DNA of 5,804 nt from Candidatus Omnitrophota bacterium (GCA_018818505.1 JAHIRR010000269.1:1-5804); one strand, 5' to 3'. Positions 1 to 5,708 are shown, counted from the first letter of the stretch. Notes: generated by a model from the letters alone, not told the origin. Made by a program: numbers and translations.

Positions 1-1058
1 ATTCTCAACTATTTCTCTGCCACTCTCAAGAACTTGGTTTCCATAAATACCAATGTCCTCACTGTGGCGATTTTCTCATTATCCCTCATTCCTGTAAATC
101 CAGAATCTGTTCTTCCTGCGGTAAATTGGCTACCGACCATTGGATCTCTTCTAGTCTATCCTCTTTCCCAAATGTCGCTTATCAACATGTTATTTTTACT
201 ATTCCTGATCAACTCAGAGATGTTATACTTTTCAATAGACCCCTGTTGCTTAACGCTCTCTTTAAACTTGCCTCTTCTGCTATTATATCTTGGATCAAAC
301 CTAATAAACACTACATCCCTGGTATCACTATGATCCTACACACCTTCGGCAGGGACCTTAAATTTAATCCTCATATCCACATGCTCATTACCTGCGGAGG
401 GCTCTGTCTCAACCACAATAAATGGCTTAACAACTTCTTTATCCCTGAAAAAGCCCTTAAGCCTATCTGGAAAGACAATGTCATCTCTTTTATCAGAAAA
501 TCATATAAAAATAATTCTCTCATCCTGCCTGCTCATATCAAACCTATCTTGGGCTCTATCCTAAATAATCTGTACTCTAAAATCTGGTATGTCAACTTCG
601 GTAGAAAATTAGATAATGCTTCTTTTGCTATCATCTACATCGGTCGATATACCAAACGTCCTGTCATTGCTGAGAGCAGGATTCTTTCTTACGATGGCGA
701 ATTCGTTATATTCTCTTATGATGACCAAATATCCTCTCAAACTATCTATTCAAAATTACCTGTCGATGAGTTTATTGCCAGACTTATCCGACATATACCT
801 GATAAAGGCTTTCGGCAAATCCGCTACGCTGGTATCTTTGCTCTCAGAGTACGTTCTAAACTTCTGCCTACTGTTAACAATTTAGTTGAACATATGGACT
901 CAACGGACAACAAGGGAGATCTGTCTTGTCCTCCCAGATTTACCTGCTCAGTCTGCCCTGATGGCTTTATGCAGCCCATTGACTATACTTCACCTTCTGG
1001 TAGAACCTATAAAACTGACCCTAAGTCTATTAAACCCGTCCAAATCATCTCATTCTGA
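1..1058 (+). CDS. IS91-family HUH (Y2) transposase, 5' end outside the window
   Basis: The frame is open from base 3 to the TGA at 1056-1058, giving 351 visible residues, so the start lies upstream of the window; the TTG at 126 is not a credible start because it would cut off the zinc domain. In order: an N-terminal zinc-binding region (visible residues 18-39, CPHCG then CKSRICSSCGK), the HUH metal-binding motif NPHIHMLI (His codons at 372 and 378), and the two-tyrosine signature YIGRYTKRP (Tyr codons at 636 and 648, four residues apart as in IS91). A late Cys pair (CSVC) resembles the family's C-terminal Cys motif but is atypical. Proteins of this family nick and rejoin single-stranded DNA for rolling-circle-like transposition of IS91/IS801/IS1294 elements. 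Full-length members are roughly 380-420 residues, so only a short N-terminal piece should be missing. No frameshift or internal stop is seen. The element's own ends were not identified with confidence. Confidence 0.93.
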   Translation, partial: SQLFLCHSQELGFHKYQCPHCGDFLIIPHSCKSRICSSCGKLATDHWISSSLSSFPNVAYQHVIFTIPDQLRDVILFNRPLLLNALFKLASSAIISWIKPNKHYIPGITMILHTFGRDLKFNPHIHMLITCGGLCLNHNKWLNNFFIPEKALKPIWKDNVISFIRKSYKNNSLILPAHIKPILGSILNNLYSKIWYVNFGRKLDNASFAIIYIGRYTKRPVIAESRILSYDGEFVIFSYDDQISSQTIYSKLPVDEFIARLIRHIPDKGFRQIRYAGIFALRVRSKLLPTVNNLVEHMDSTDNKGDLSCPPRFTCSVCPDGFMQPIDYTSPSGRTYKTDPKSIKPVQIISF

Positions 1059-1060
1059 TT

Positions 1061-1205
1061 GTCAAAGAGCTTAACTACCCCCTCACCCTAACCCAGCTCT
1101 TTTGGCTGAAGCGTTTCTCTTTACTTATGCGAAACTCTTTTGCCAAAAGGGCTGGGCTAACCCTCTCCCCTTCGGGGAGAGGGAAAATGTGAGCTTTTTG
1201 AAATT
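1061..1205. repeat. REP-like intergenic palindrome, outer unit
   Basis: The left arm CCCCCTCACCCTAACCC (1078-1094) is followed, after an interruption, by CTAACCCTCTCCCC and a perfect 10-bp hairpin, CCCTCTCCCC (1161-1170) with GGGGAGAGGG (1174-1183) around a TTC(G) apex. Combinations of CCCTCACCCTAACCC and CCCTCTCCCC...GGGGAGAGGG are common as dispersed intergenic palindromes in many bacteria. The outermost parts also pair loosely: TCAAAGAGCTTAAC at the left against the reverse complement of GAGCTTTTTGAAATT at the right. Neither strand has a U-run right after the hairpin, so it is not called as an intrinsic terminator, although it lies where readthrough from the transposase would stop. Confidence 0.6.
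1092..1156. repeat. Small palindrome (copy A) inside the REP-like unit
   Basis: The arms CCCAGCTCTTTTGGC (1092-1106) and GCCAAAAGGGCTGGG (1142-1156) are inverted repeats matching at 14 of 15 positions, the exception being a G-T wobble. The loop contains a further weak GTTTC/GAAAC pairing. The 7-mer CTAACCC occurs on both sides (1088-1094 and 1157-1163), as if this unit had been inserted into the REP-like sequence with a short duplication. Its arm sequence CCAGCCCTTTTG (read on the minus strand from the right arm) recurs in the palindrome at 3222-3327. It has no coding capacity. Confidence 0.6.
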
Positions 1206-1270
1206 CCCTACAATCAATTATTTTCGGGGATAGCTAAAAGACAGGTTCCCGATTGGGCCGGTAGACGTCT

Positions 1271-1297
1271 CCATTATTCTCCATTATTCATTATTCA
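1271..1297. repeat. Short CATTATTC tandem repeat
   Basis: CCATTATTCT (1271-1280) is followed directly by CCATTATTCA (1281-1290) and an overlapping third CATTATTCA (1289-1297). The last copy covers the TGA stop of the minus-strand gene that ends at 1295. The rest of 1206-1270 contains no gene or clear signal that I can see, beyond a tiny CCC-GATT-GGG palindrome near 1248. Confidence 0.6.
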
Positions 1298-3046
1298 TAG
1301 AAAAAACTTTGATGTCTTTCCTCTTATTTTATCAAGTATATTAGAATTATCTAACTGTCTCAATAGATACGATGCGTACGCTTTGGAAAAGCTTTCGTCC
1401 AAAACATTAACTGATTTTTTCAATATAGCCATAACTTTAGTTTTGTATCGCCTATTACTCTGGCATAATCCAAACAATGCCTTCATGAATCTTATCTTAA
1501 CTCTTTCAGAAACATTATCAAAAATGCCCTTTTCTAATATATCCAATGCATCCATGCCTCTCTCAGTAATATCTTTTACGCTCTCTCCTTGATACGAAAG
1601 CGAATTGTCAGTTCTAACTAAAACCGCATAGTTAGCGCTTGCTCTAATTTTAAAAATAGGGTTCTTTATTCTTAACGCTTCGGCGCTTGTTATCATAAAA
1701 ACTTCAAAGCTTCTGCCATTCTGGTCACCATCTTCAAGGTAATCAAAAAAATCATCACCCACATCAAGCCCCTGATGGAAATAATAGATATGAGATCCTA
1801 ATAATTTTGTAACTCTTATAAGTTCCTTAGCTACAGTTTTTTTGCTTCTCGGATATTCGGCAAAAACATATGGTAAAAACGATACGCCAAAAACATAATG
1901 GAACTCTTCATCATTATAGGGTAAGCCATGGATTATATTCCTGCGTATACTTTCAACCATAGCTTGTTGAGTTATCATTCTAACAGCTCGGAAATCTCTG
2001 TCCAAAGAGACAAAATTAGCATTATATTTCAATAATACATAACTACACAACCAACTCGTATTCCCAGGACCAAATTCAAGACCTTTTCTGTGAGGCCCAA
2101 AGAACTTTTTAAAAAATGCTTCTTCATCTTTAGGCCAGGTAAAATTGGCGCTTAAAACTTGGCGTGCTGCCTCGAACGCAGAGAGGTCGCTCATGCTTCC
2201 CCAATTTAAACTATACCATCCTGAAGGATCATAGTCGGAGTAGGAAAAAGGGCTGCTCGCACTATTATCAACAGGGCGTATTTTATTTATCTTATTTAAT
2301 TCTTTTTTACAAACTTTCTTTGACTCTAAAGACAATAGTTTTAGTAGACCTTTCTGTTCCCATAAATAAAAAATAGTCCAATCGTAAAAAAGAATACGCT
2401 TTGAATGTTCCCATATAGGATTTTTTGTCTTATTATTAAAGCTGTTTCCTATTTTAAGCATTGCTTGAAGTATTTTTTCTTGGTTGCTATTTATTTCTTC
2501 TCTTTTTAAAGTTGTTAATAAATCAGGGAGGAGTCTGAAAAGGAAAAATTCTTTATATTCTAAAAAATCAAGCTCTCGTATAATATTATCTATTATCTCA
2601 ACAGAATCGTCTGATAGAATAGCAGCGTTGTTTTCTGCTTCTCCAAGTGTCTTTATGAATCCCTTTAACTTAACGTCTGGAATTTCGTACCTGCTTACCG
2701 ACGGATTCTTTTCATATTTAGAAAAATAATTCTTTAACGCTCGAAAGATTTTAATTAAATGTTCCTTATTTTCTATCTTTTCTATTCTCTCAAAAACAAA
2801 TGGAAATGGCCAATAAAAAGGCTCCTGCTTGTACCTCAAGTAATCAGCATCTTCTTTTCGATACCTAACTATATAATATTCTGTAGATTGAATACCATCT
2901 CCTGCTACTGACAAAGCCAATTTATTTTTTCTGTCTTGATTCGTCTCTATGGGAACTCTGATAGACATATTGAGAGCATAACAAGGATATGCCTGCATTA
3001 TCATAAAGACTAAAACTATATTTGTTATCTTGCGCATCTTTCTCAT
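1295..3046 (-). CDS. Signal-bearing protein with a class I SAM-methyltransferase-like core
   Basis: A 583-residue protein that I do not recognise as a named family. Residues 1-25 look like a signal peptide or membrane anchor: basic MRKMRK, hydrophobic ITNIVLVFMIMQAY, then PCYALN with a possible cleavage after YA. Residues 30-300 are mostly predicted helical, charged and without a recognisable motif. Residues 322-424 resemble a Rossmann-type methyltransferase: a motif I-like EFGPGNTSW (324-332), an acidic strand end VSLDRD (346-351), HGLPYNDEEFHYVFGVS (373-389) in the place of the 'DxxD' strand, and KELIRVTKLLGS (407-418), typical of the helix and strand after it. Residues 490-565 are helical and could be a HEAT-like tail. 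The start chosen is the ATG at 3046; a second ATG three codons in (3037) is equally possible, and neither has a strong Shine-Dalgarno. The base composition is clearly more AT-rich than the antiporter operon. Coding is likely real; the methyltransferase assignment is an inference from motifs. Confidence 0.8.
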   Translation of the reverse strand: MRKMRKITNIVLVFMIMQAYPCYALNMSIRVPIETNQDRKNKLALSVAGDGIQSTEYYIVRYRKEDADYLRYKQEPFYWPFPFVFERIEKIENKEHLIKIFRALKNYFSKYEKNPSVSRYEIPDVKLKGFIKTLGEAENNAAILSDDSVEIIDNIIRELDFLEYKEFFLFRLLPDLLTTLKREEINSNQEKILQAMLKIGNSFNNKTKNPIWEHSKRILFYDWTIFYLWEQKGLLKLLSLESKKVCKKELNKINKIRPVDNSASSPFSYSDYDPSGWYSLNWGSMSDLSAFEAARQVLSANFTWPKDEEAFFKKFFGPHRKGLEFGPGNTSWLCSYVLLKYNANFVSLDRDFRAVRMITQQAMVESIRRNIIHGLPYNDEEFHYVFGVSFLPYVFAEYPRSKKTVAKELIRVTKLLGSHIYYFHQGLDVGDDFFDYLEDGDQNGRSFEVFMITSAEALRIKNPIFKIRASANYAVLVRTDNSLSYQGESVKDITERGMDALDILEKGIFDNVSERVKIRFMKALFGLCQSNRRYKTKVMAILKKSVNVLDESFSKAYASYLLRQLDNSNILDKIRGKTSKFFL

Positions 3047-3099
3047 AGGTCTTTATAAAGTACTGCTATTGCAAGGTACAAAAAGACCATCTTTCCCAT
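3043..3099 (-). CDS. 18-codon upstream reading frame, possible leader peptide
   Basis: The ATG at 3099 opens a frame encoding MGKMVFLYLAIAVLYKDL, whose TGA stop overlaps the ATG of the 583-residue gene as ATGA. AGGA lies about 9 nt ahead of the ATG in the sequence TCAGGAACCAGGCC, which could serve as a ribosome binding site. The transcript from the promoter at 3124-3152 would include it. The large gene has no good Shine-Dalgarno of its own, so coupled re-initiation is plausible. The frame is too short for coding statistics and could be chance. Confidence 0.35.
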   Translation of the reverse strand: MGKMVFLYLAIAVLYKDL

Positions 3100-3123
3100 G
3101 GCCTGGTTCCTGATTACGAGTGT

Positions 3124-3152
3124 ATTGTATCAGATTATAGACGATAAGTCAA
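3124..3152 (-). promoter_or_regulatory. Sigma70-type promoter for the 583-residue gene
   Basis: On the minus strand, TTGACT (3152-3147) and TACAAT (3129-3124) are separated by 17 bp, near-consensus -35 and -10 boxes. Transcription would begin at about 3117, leaving a leader of about 70 nt before the ATG at 3046. The -35 box is 12 bp from the end of the inverted-repeat region at 3165-3514. Confidence 0.7.
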
Positions 3153-3202
3153 TTTGTTTCACTCCTGCCCCGCCAGGCTGGTAGGTCTGAAAAAAGCATT
3201 GG

Positions 3203-3339
3203 AATTTTTTGCGGGCATGGTGTCCAGCCCTTTTGTTTAGTGCGTTTGTCATTTTATAAATACATCATCTATTTACATTGCGTATCGCTTATTTATTAGC
3301 GAGACGCCTTAAACAAAAGGGCGGGACGAGCAAAAAATT
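3203..3339. repeat. Long hairpin (palindrome copy B)
   Basis: GTCCAGCCCTTTTGTTTA (3222-3239) pairs with TAAACAAAAGGGCGGGAC (3310-3327) at 17 of 18 positions. The pairing extends outward through AATTTTTTGC (3203-3212) with GCAAAAAATT (3330-3339), with a bulge of about 7 nt on the left, and inward through GCGT/ACGC. The loop of about 60 nt is AT-rich. The arm shares CCAGCCCTTTTG with copy A at 1092-1156, and both carry a GCGTTT.TC block just inside the left arm. Confidence 0.75.
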
Positions 3340-3352
3340 ACACTGAGCGAAG

Positions 3353-3475
3353 GTCGCCTCGCCCCGTTCCAAATTCTAATCAATGCTCAATTTACTATTT
3401 GTAACTAACTGCATACAACTCTAATAAATCATTTGATGATATTTAAGAATTTGGAATGGGGCTCACTGGGGCGAC
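3353..3475. repeat. Second hairpin within the inverted-repeat region
   Basis: GCCCCGTTCCAAATTC (3361-3376) pairs with GAATTTGGAATGGGGC (3447-3462), 15 Watson-Crick pairs plus one G-T wobble. GTCGCC (3353-3358) pairs with GGCGAC (3470-3475) beyond a 7-nt bulge. The loop of about 70 nt is AT-rich. No U-run follows on either strand, so it is not a classical terminator, though it would be transcribed at the 3' end of the antiporter operon. Confidence 0.65.
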
Positions 3476-3518
3476 CGAGCGTCTTTTTGAAAGCCTGCCA
3501 GCATGGCGGGACAGAAGT

Positions 3519-3878
3519 TTATTTACTCCTGCCTCTGATACTTATACCCCTTTGCCTAAGTTCGTCTGTTCTTTTTTTGGAGCATTCGAGGCAGAAAAAT
3601 CTGGGCTCAGAGTCTCTTTTGTCGTAATTGGGCGCCAATACCAGTCTCCAGAGCTGTGTCTCTTTTCCGCACGCGTCACATGTACCTAATTCCTTAAAAT
3701 GCCACATCTCAACTGCCTTGGAGGTAAATATAAACTTATCCACCCAGAAAAATATGCTCGCGCCTATCAGATTCGCCACCACAGTCTGCCACAACCCCGC
3801 GCCCAGCTGCCTCACAACCAGCCAGAGTATAGGTGTACTAAGCTGCCACCGTATTAAATATAAAAAAAATCTTTTCAT
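3519..3878 (-). CDS. Small membrane protein with C-terminal zinc ribbon, function unknown
   Basis: 119 residues. Residues 11-26 and 29-50 form two hydrophobic segments, including the motif ANLIGASIFFWVDKFIF (35-51), which has the look of a conserved membrane hairpin. Residues 67-99 hold CDAC and CLEC, two Cys pairs (C67, C70, C96, C99) 25 residues apart, consistent with a structural zinc ribbon on the cytoplasmic side. The tail is basic (KKRTDELRQRG...RGRSK). I do not recognise a named family and assign no function. The gene starts 8 nt after the antiporter stop, so the two are almost certainly co-transcribed; AGGA and GAGAG lie shortly before the ATG at 3878. It may be an accessory of the antiporter, or merely an operon passenger. 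Since the operon leader carries a fluoride riboswitch, this protein would be fluoride-inducible too. Confidence 0.83.
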   Translation of the reverse strand: MKRFFLYLIRWQLSTPILWLVVRQLGAGLWQTVVANLIGASIFFWVDKFIFTSKAVEMWHFKELGTCDACGKETQLWRLVLAPNYDKRDSEPRFFCLECSKKRTDELRQRGISIRGRSK

Positions 3879-3886
3879 CTCTCTAT

Positions 3887-5575
3887 TTATCCTAAGGAAT
3901 CAGCTTGCTTTTGCAGCTCTATGATCTTAGTGGATATAAATTTATTCAGCTTTTTGCGCTCTATAAAACCCTGGAGTTTATTTTCATTATCCGCCACAGG
4001 GAGGCATTCAAGGTTATATCTATTCATAAGAGTTATTATATCGGACATGGGCGCGTTAGATTCTGTCTTTGCGACTATTGGCTCCATAAGATCAAGCGCG
4101 AGTATGAGGCCGCTCATGCCTGTTTCCAGAAAGGTCTGTCTTATGCCTTCAACAGTTATTATACCCTGGAGCTTTTTCTCCTTGTCCACCATGGGATAGT
4201 ACAGATTGTCATTTTCACTAAAGATCTGAAGTATATCCTGCAGGTGCATATTTTCATATATAATGGGCGGGTTCTTATCCATGAAATCCTCTGCCTTTGA
4301 GTCCTTTATTATGTCCTCCTCTGTAATATTCAACCCTGCCTCGCCTGATTTTATCGCCGCGAATTTGGTAAAAGGAGGCCCTATGATCTGCGTAACAAAA
4401 GTAGTGGTCGTTATGATAACTACAAGGGTATTTCCGATATGGCCTGGAAAATGCTGCGCAGCCAGTATGGATAATCCAATGGCAACGCCTGCCTGGCTAA
4501 AAAGAGAAAAAGGAAGGTATTTTATAACTGTCTTTGGCGCCTTTGATAAGCGTGCGCCAATATTAGCGCCGATCATCTTGCCAAACATCCCGCAGAAAAG
4601 ATATACGAAAACTAAGAGAAAAATAGACGGGGTAAGGTGGCTGAACGTCAGTTTTGCGCCTACAAGCACAAAGAATAAGACATAGATCGGCGGCGTAAAA
4701 CTTTCTACAAGGCTGAACGCCTCCTTGCTCTTACGAGGCGCGAGATTTACAACTACGACCCCTAATGTCATAACAGCCAATAGCATGCTTACATTCGCCG
4801 CTACTGATAATCCTGTTACTAAGAGAACTGTGGAGATACAAAAGGCAAGCACCCTTTCTTTTTCCGAATATCTCCTGAGCATCCTGATTAAAACCAATCC
4901 TGACAGGATACCTATAATAACAGCCCCGAGTATTTCATAAAATGGGTGGGCGATCGAAATCCATATACCTGAGTTACCATGGCCTATTAAGGCGCCTGCT
5001 ACGCTGGATGCGATCGCGAATAATAAAAGCGCAAGGCCATCGTCCAGCGCAACAATGCCCAAGATAGTGGTAGTCAGAGGCCCGCGTGTTTTATATTCCT
5101 TAAGTACGGACGTGGTTGTGGCAGGGTCTGTCGCGGATGAGATAGCTCCTAATAAAAGCGCAAGCCCCCATACAAAAGGCGAAGGCCCAAATAAGATGCT
5201 TCCCAAAATACCTGTTCCAGCGCTTACCAATAAAAACGGCGTAATGCCTTCACTGAGCAGGATATACATGAACTGCTTCCCGTATTTAGAAAAGATTTCC
5301 TTCTTTAATTCACCTCCCACCATAAAACCTATAAGGCCCAGCGCAAAATAATTAAACGGGCTCAATGCCTCGATAGTGTCCTTCCCGACGATCTTTAATC
5401 CTGACTGGCCTATTAAGATGCCGATCATTATGTATCCCACGACCTGTGGTATGCGCATCTTCTGGAAAATGCGTCCGCCTATGGTGCCTCCAAACAGCGC
5501 CAGACCCAAAAGAAATAGGACATTCAAGTGATAAAAAGATATCCTGGTTAAAATATGGCTAACATACTCTATCAT
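3887..5575 (-). CDS. CPA2/Kef-type cation:proton antiporter with CBS domain pair
   Basis: This is an inner-membrane monovalent cation/H+ exchanger (Na+/H+ exchanger fold, COG0475-like), 562 residues from the preferred start. Positions below count from an alternative upstream TTG at 5587, four codons earlier. Residues about 20-410 contain 12-13 hydrophobic segments. SATDPATT (151-158) is the unwound-helix motif, and ALDDG (180-184) carries the paired acidic residues that in NhaA and NapA mark electrogenic exchange; Kef-type channels usually have QD there. FGKMIG (335-340) supplies a conserved Lys and SQAGVAIGLS (364-373) is a late family motif. Residues about 432-487 and 500-555 are two CBS repeats that could bind adenine nucleotides and gate transport; no TrkA-N domain is present. 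The ATG at 5575 is preferred because GGAG precedes it by 6 nt, whereas the TTG at 5587 overlaps that site. It is the first gene of a two-gene operon whose leader is a fluoride riboswitch. Family assignment is firm; ion specificity is not known. Confidence 0.93.
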   Translation of the reverse strand: MIEYVSHILTRISFYHLNVLFLLGLALFGGTIGGRIFQKMRIPQVVGYIMIGILIGQSGLKIVGKDTIEALSPFNYFALGLIGFMVGGELKKEIFSKYGKQFMYILLSEGITPFLLVSAGTGILGSILFGPSPFVWGLALLLGAISSATDPATTTSVLKEYKTRGPLTTTILGIVALDDGLALLLFAIASSVAGALIGHGNSGIWISIAHPFYEILGAVIIGILSGLVLIRMLRRYSEKERVLAFCISTVLLVTGLSVAANVSMLLAVMTLGVVVVNLAPRKSKEAFSLVESFTPPIYVLFFVLVGAKLTFSHLTPSIFLLVFVYLFCGMFGKMIGANIGARLSKAPKTVIKYLPFSLFSQAGVAIGLSILAAQHFPGHIGNTLVVIITTTTFVTQIIGPPFTKFAAIKSGEAGLNITEEDIIKDSKAEDFMDKNPPIIYENMHLQDILQIFSENDNLYYPMVDKEKKLQGIITVEGIRQTFLETGMSGLILALDLMEPIVAKTESNAPMSDIITLMNRYNLECLPVADNENKLQGFIERKKLNKFISTKIIELQKQADSLG

Positions 5576-5581
5576 CTCTTG

Positions 5582-5585
5582 CTCC
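5582..5585 (-). promoter_or_regulatory. Ribosome binding site that fixes the antiporter start
   Basis: GGAG on the minus strand lies 6 nt before the ATG at 5575. It overlaps the alternative TTG start at 5587-5585, making that start unlikely. It follows the terminator U-run by only a few bases. Confidence 0.75.
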
Positions 5586-5592
5586 AAAAAGT

Positions 5593-5619
5593 AAAAACTC
5601 CCACTCTAATAGTAGGAGT
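5593..5619 (-). terminator. Riboswitch-controlled intrinsic terminator
   Basis: On the minus strand, ACTCCTACT (5619-5611) pairs with AGTGGGAGT (5605-5597) over 9 bp including one T-G wobble, with loop ATTAG, followed by TTTTT (5597-5593). The 5' strand of this hairpin (ACTCC, 5619-5615) is the same segment that closes the aptamer stem with GGAGT at 5652-5648, so terminator and ligand-bound aptamer exclude each other. Confidence 0.85.
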
Positions 5620-5658
5620 CATCAGCCTAAAAGGCCTTTTACGGCAAACTCCATCGCT
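5612..5658 (-). ncRNA. Fluoride riboswitch aptamer (crcB motif)
   Basis: Read on the minus strand, the segment begins AGCGATGGAGTTTGCC, continues GTAAAAGGCC, TTTTAGGC and ends TGATGACTCCTAC. It matches the crcB-motif pattern (GGCGAUGGAGUUCGCC, UAAA, a small hairpin, then CUGAUGACUCCUAC), for example the well-studied Bacillus cereus crcB leader, at nearly all conserved positions. Expected pairings are visible: stem GGAGT (5652-5648) with ACTCC (5619-5615), a small hairpin GCC-TTTTA-GGC, and a pseudoknot between GCGA at the 5' end and TTGC, slightly weakened by one wobble. This class binds fluoride with Mg2+ and usually turns expression on. Here binding should prevent the downstream terminator and allow transcription of the antiporter and the zinc-ribbon gene. 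Confidence 0.9.
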
Positions 5659-5665
5659 ATTTATT

Positions 5666-5693
5666 ATTATACTACTAATAACAAAAAAGTCAA
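5666..5693 (-). promoter_or_regulatory. Sigma70-type promoter of the riboswitch operon
   Basis: On the minus strand, TTGACT (5693-5688) and a perfect TATAAT (5671-5666) are separated by 16 bp. Transcription would start near 5659, exactly at the 5' edge of the aptamer. No extra operator is apparent, so control seems to rest on the riboswitch. Confidence 0.8.
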
Positions 5694-5708
5694 TTAAAAG
5701 GCAGGCGC

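Larger units (their letters stand above)
3165..3514. repeat. Nested inverted-repeat region, possible MITE-like element
   Basis: The ends CTGCCCCGCCAGGCTGGTAGG (3165-3185) and CCTGCCAGCATGGCGGGACAG (3494-3514) are inverted repeats matching at 18 of 21 positions. They enclose two further hairpins: 3203-3339 and 3353-3475. ACTCCTGCC occurs at 3161-3169 and again at 3525-3533, which could be a duplicated target but overlaps the repeat end. No convincing reading frame lies inside. The right end stops 4 bp short of the stop codon of the 119-residue gene (3519), and the left end nearly touches the promoter at 3152. I see the structure directly; calling it a mobile element is an inference. Confidence 0.55.

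Noticed and set aside
126..1058. Transposase starting at the TTG at 126
   Set aside because: The same frame continues upstream to base 3 and encodes the family's zinc-binding cysteines, so this internal TTG cannot be the true start.
1161..1183. Intrinsic terminator for the transposase at the CCCTCTCCCC/GGGGAGAGGG hairpin
   Set aside because: The hairpin is strong, but neither strand has a U-run directly after it; on the plus strand it is followed by AAAATGTGAG.
1230..1260. Terminator or IS91 end at the CCCGATTGGG palindrome with nearby GTTC
   Set aside because: The stem is only 3 bp, and the IS91 target tetranucleotide is too short to place an element end without a second copy for comparison.
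3165..3514. CRISPR array in the repeat-rich gap
   Set aside because: The repeats are inverted pairs of different sequence, not regularly spaced direct repeats with uniform spacers, and no cas gene is nearby.
3433..3689. Plus-strand frames across the inverted repeats and the 3' end of the zinc-ribbon gene
   Set aside because: They run through repeat arms and antisense to a better-supported gene, and their translations show no coherent protein.
3905..4300. 131-codon plus-strand frame opposite the antiporter CBS region
   Set aside because: It lies antisense to a clearly conserved gene, has no ribosome binding site and no recognisable protein features. The other plus-strand frames within 3921-5351 are rejected for the same reason.
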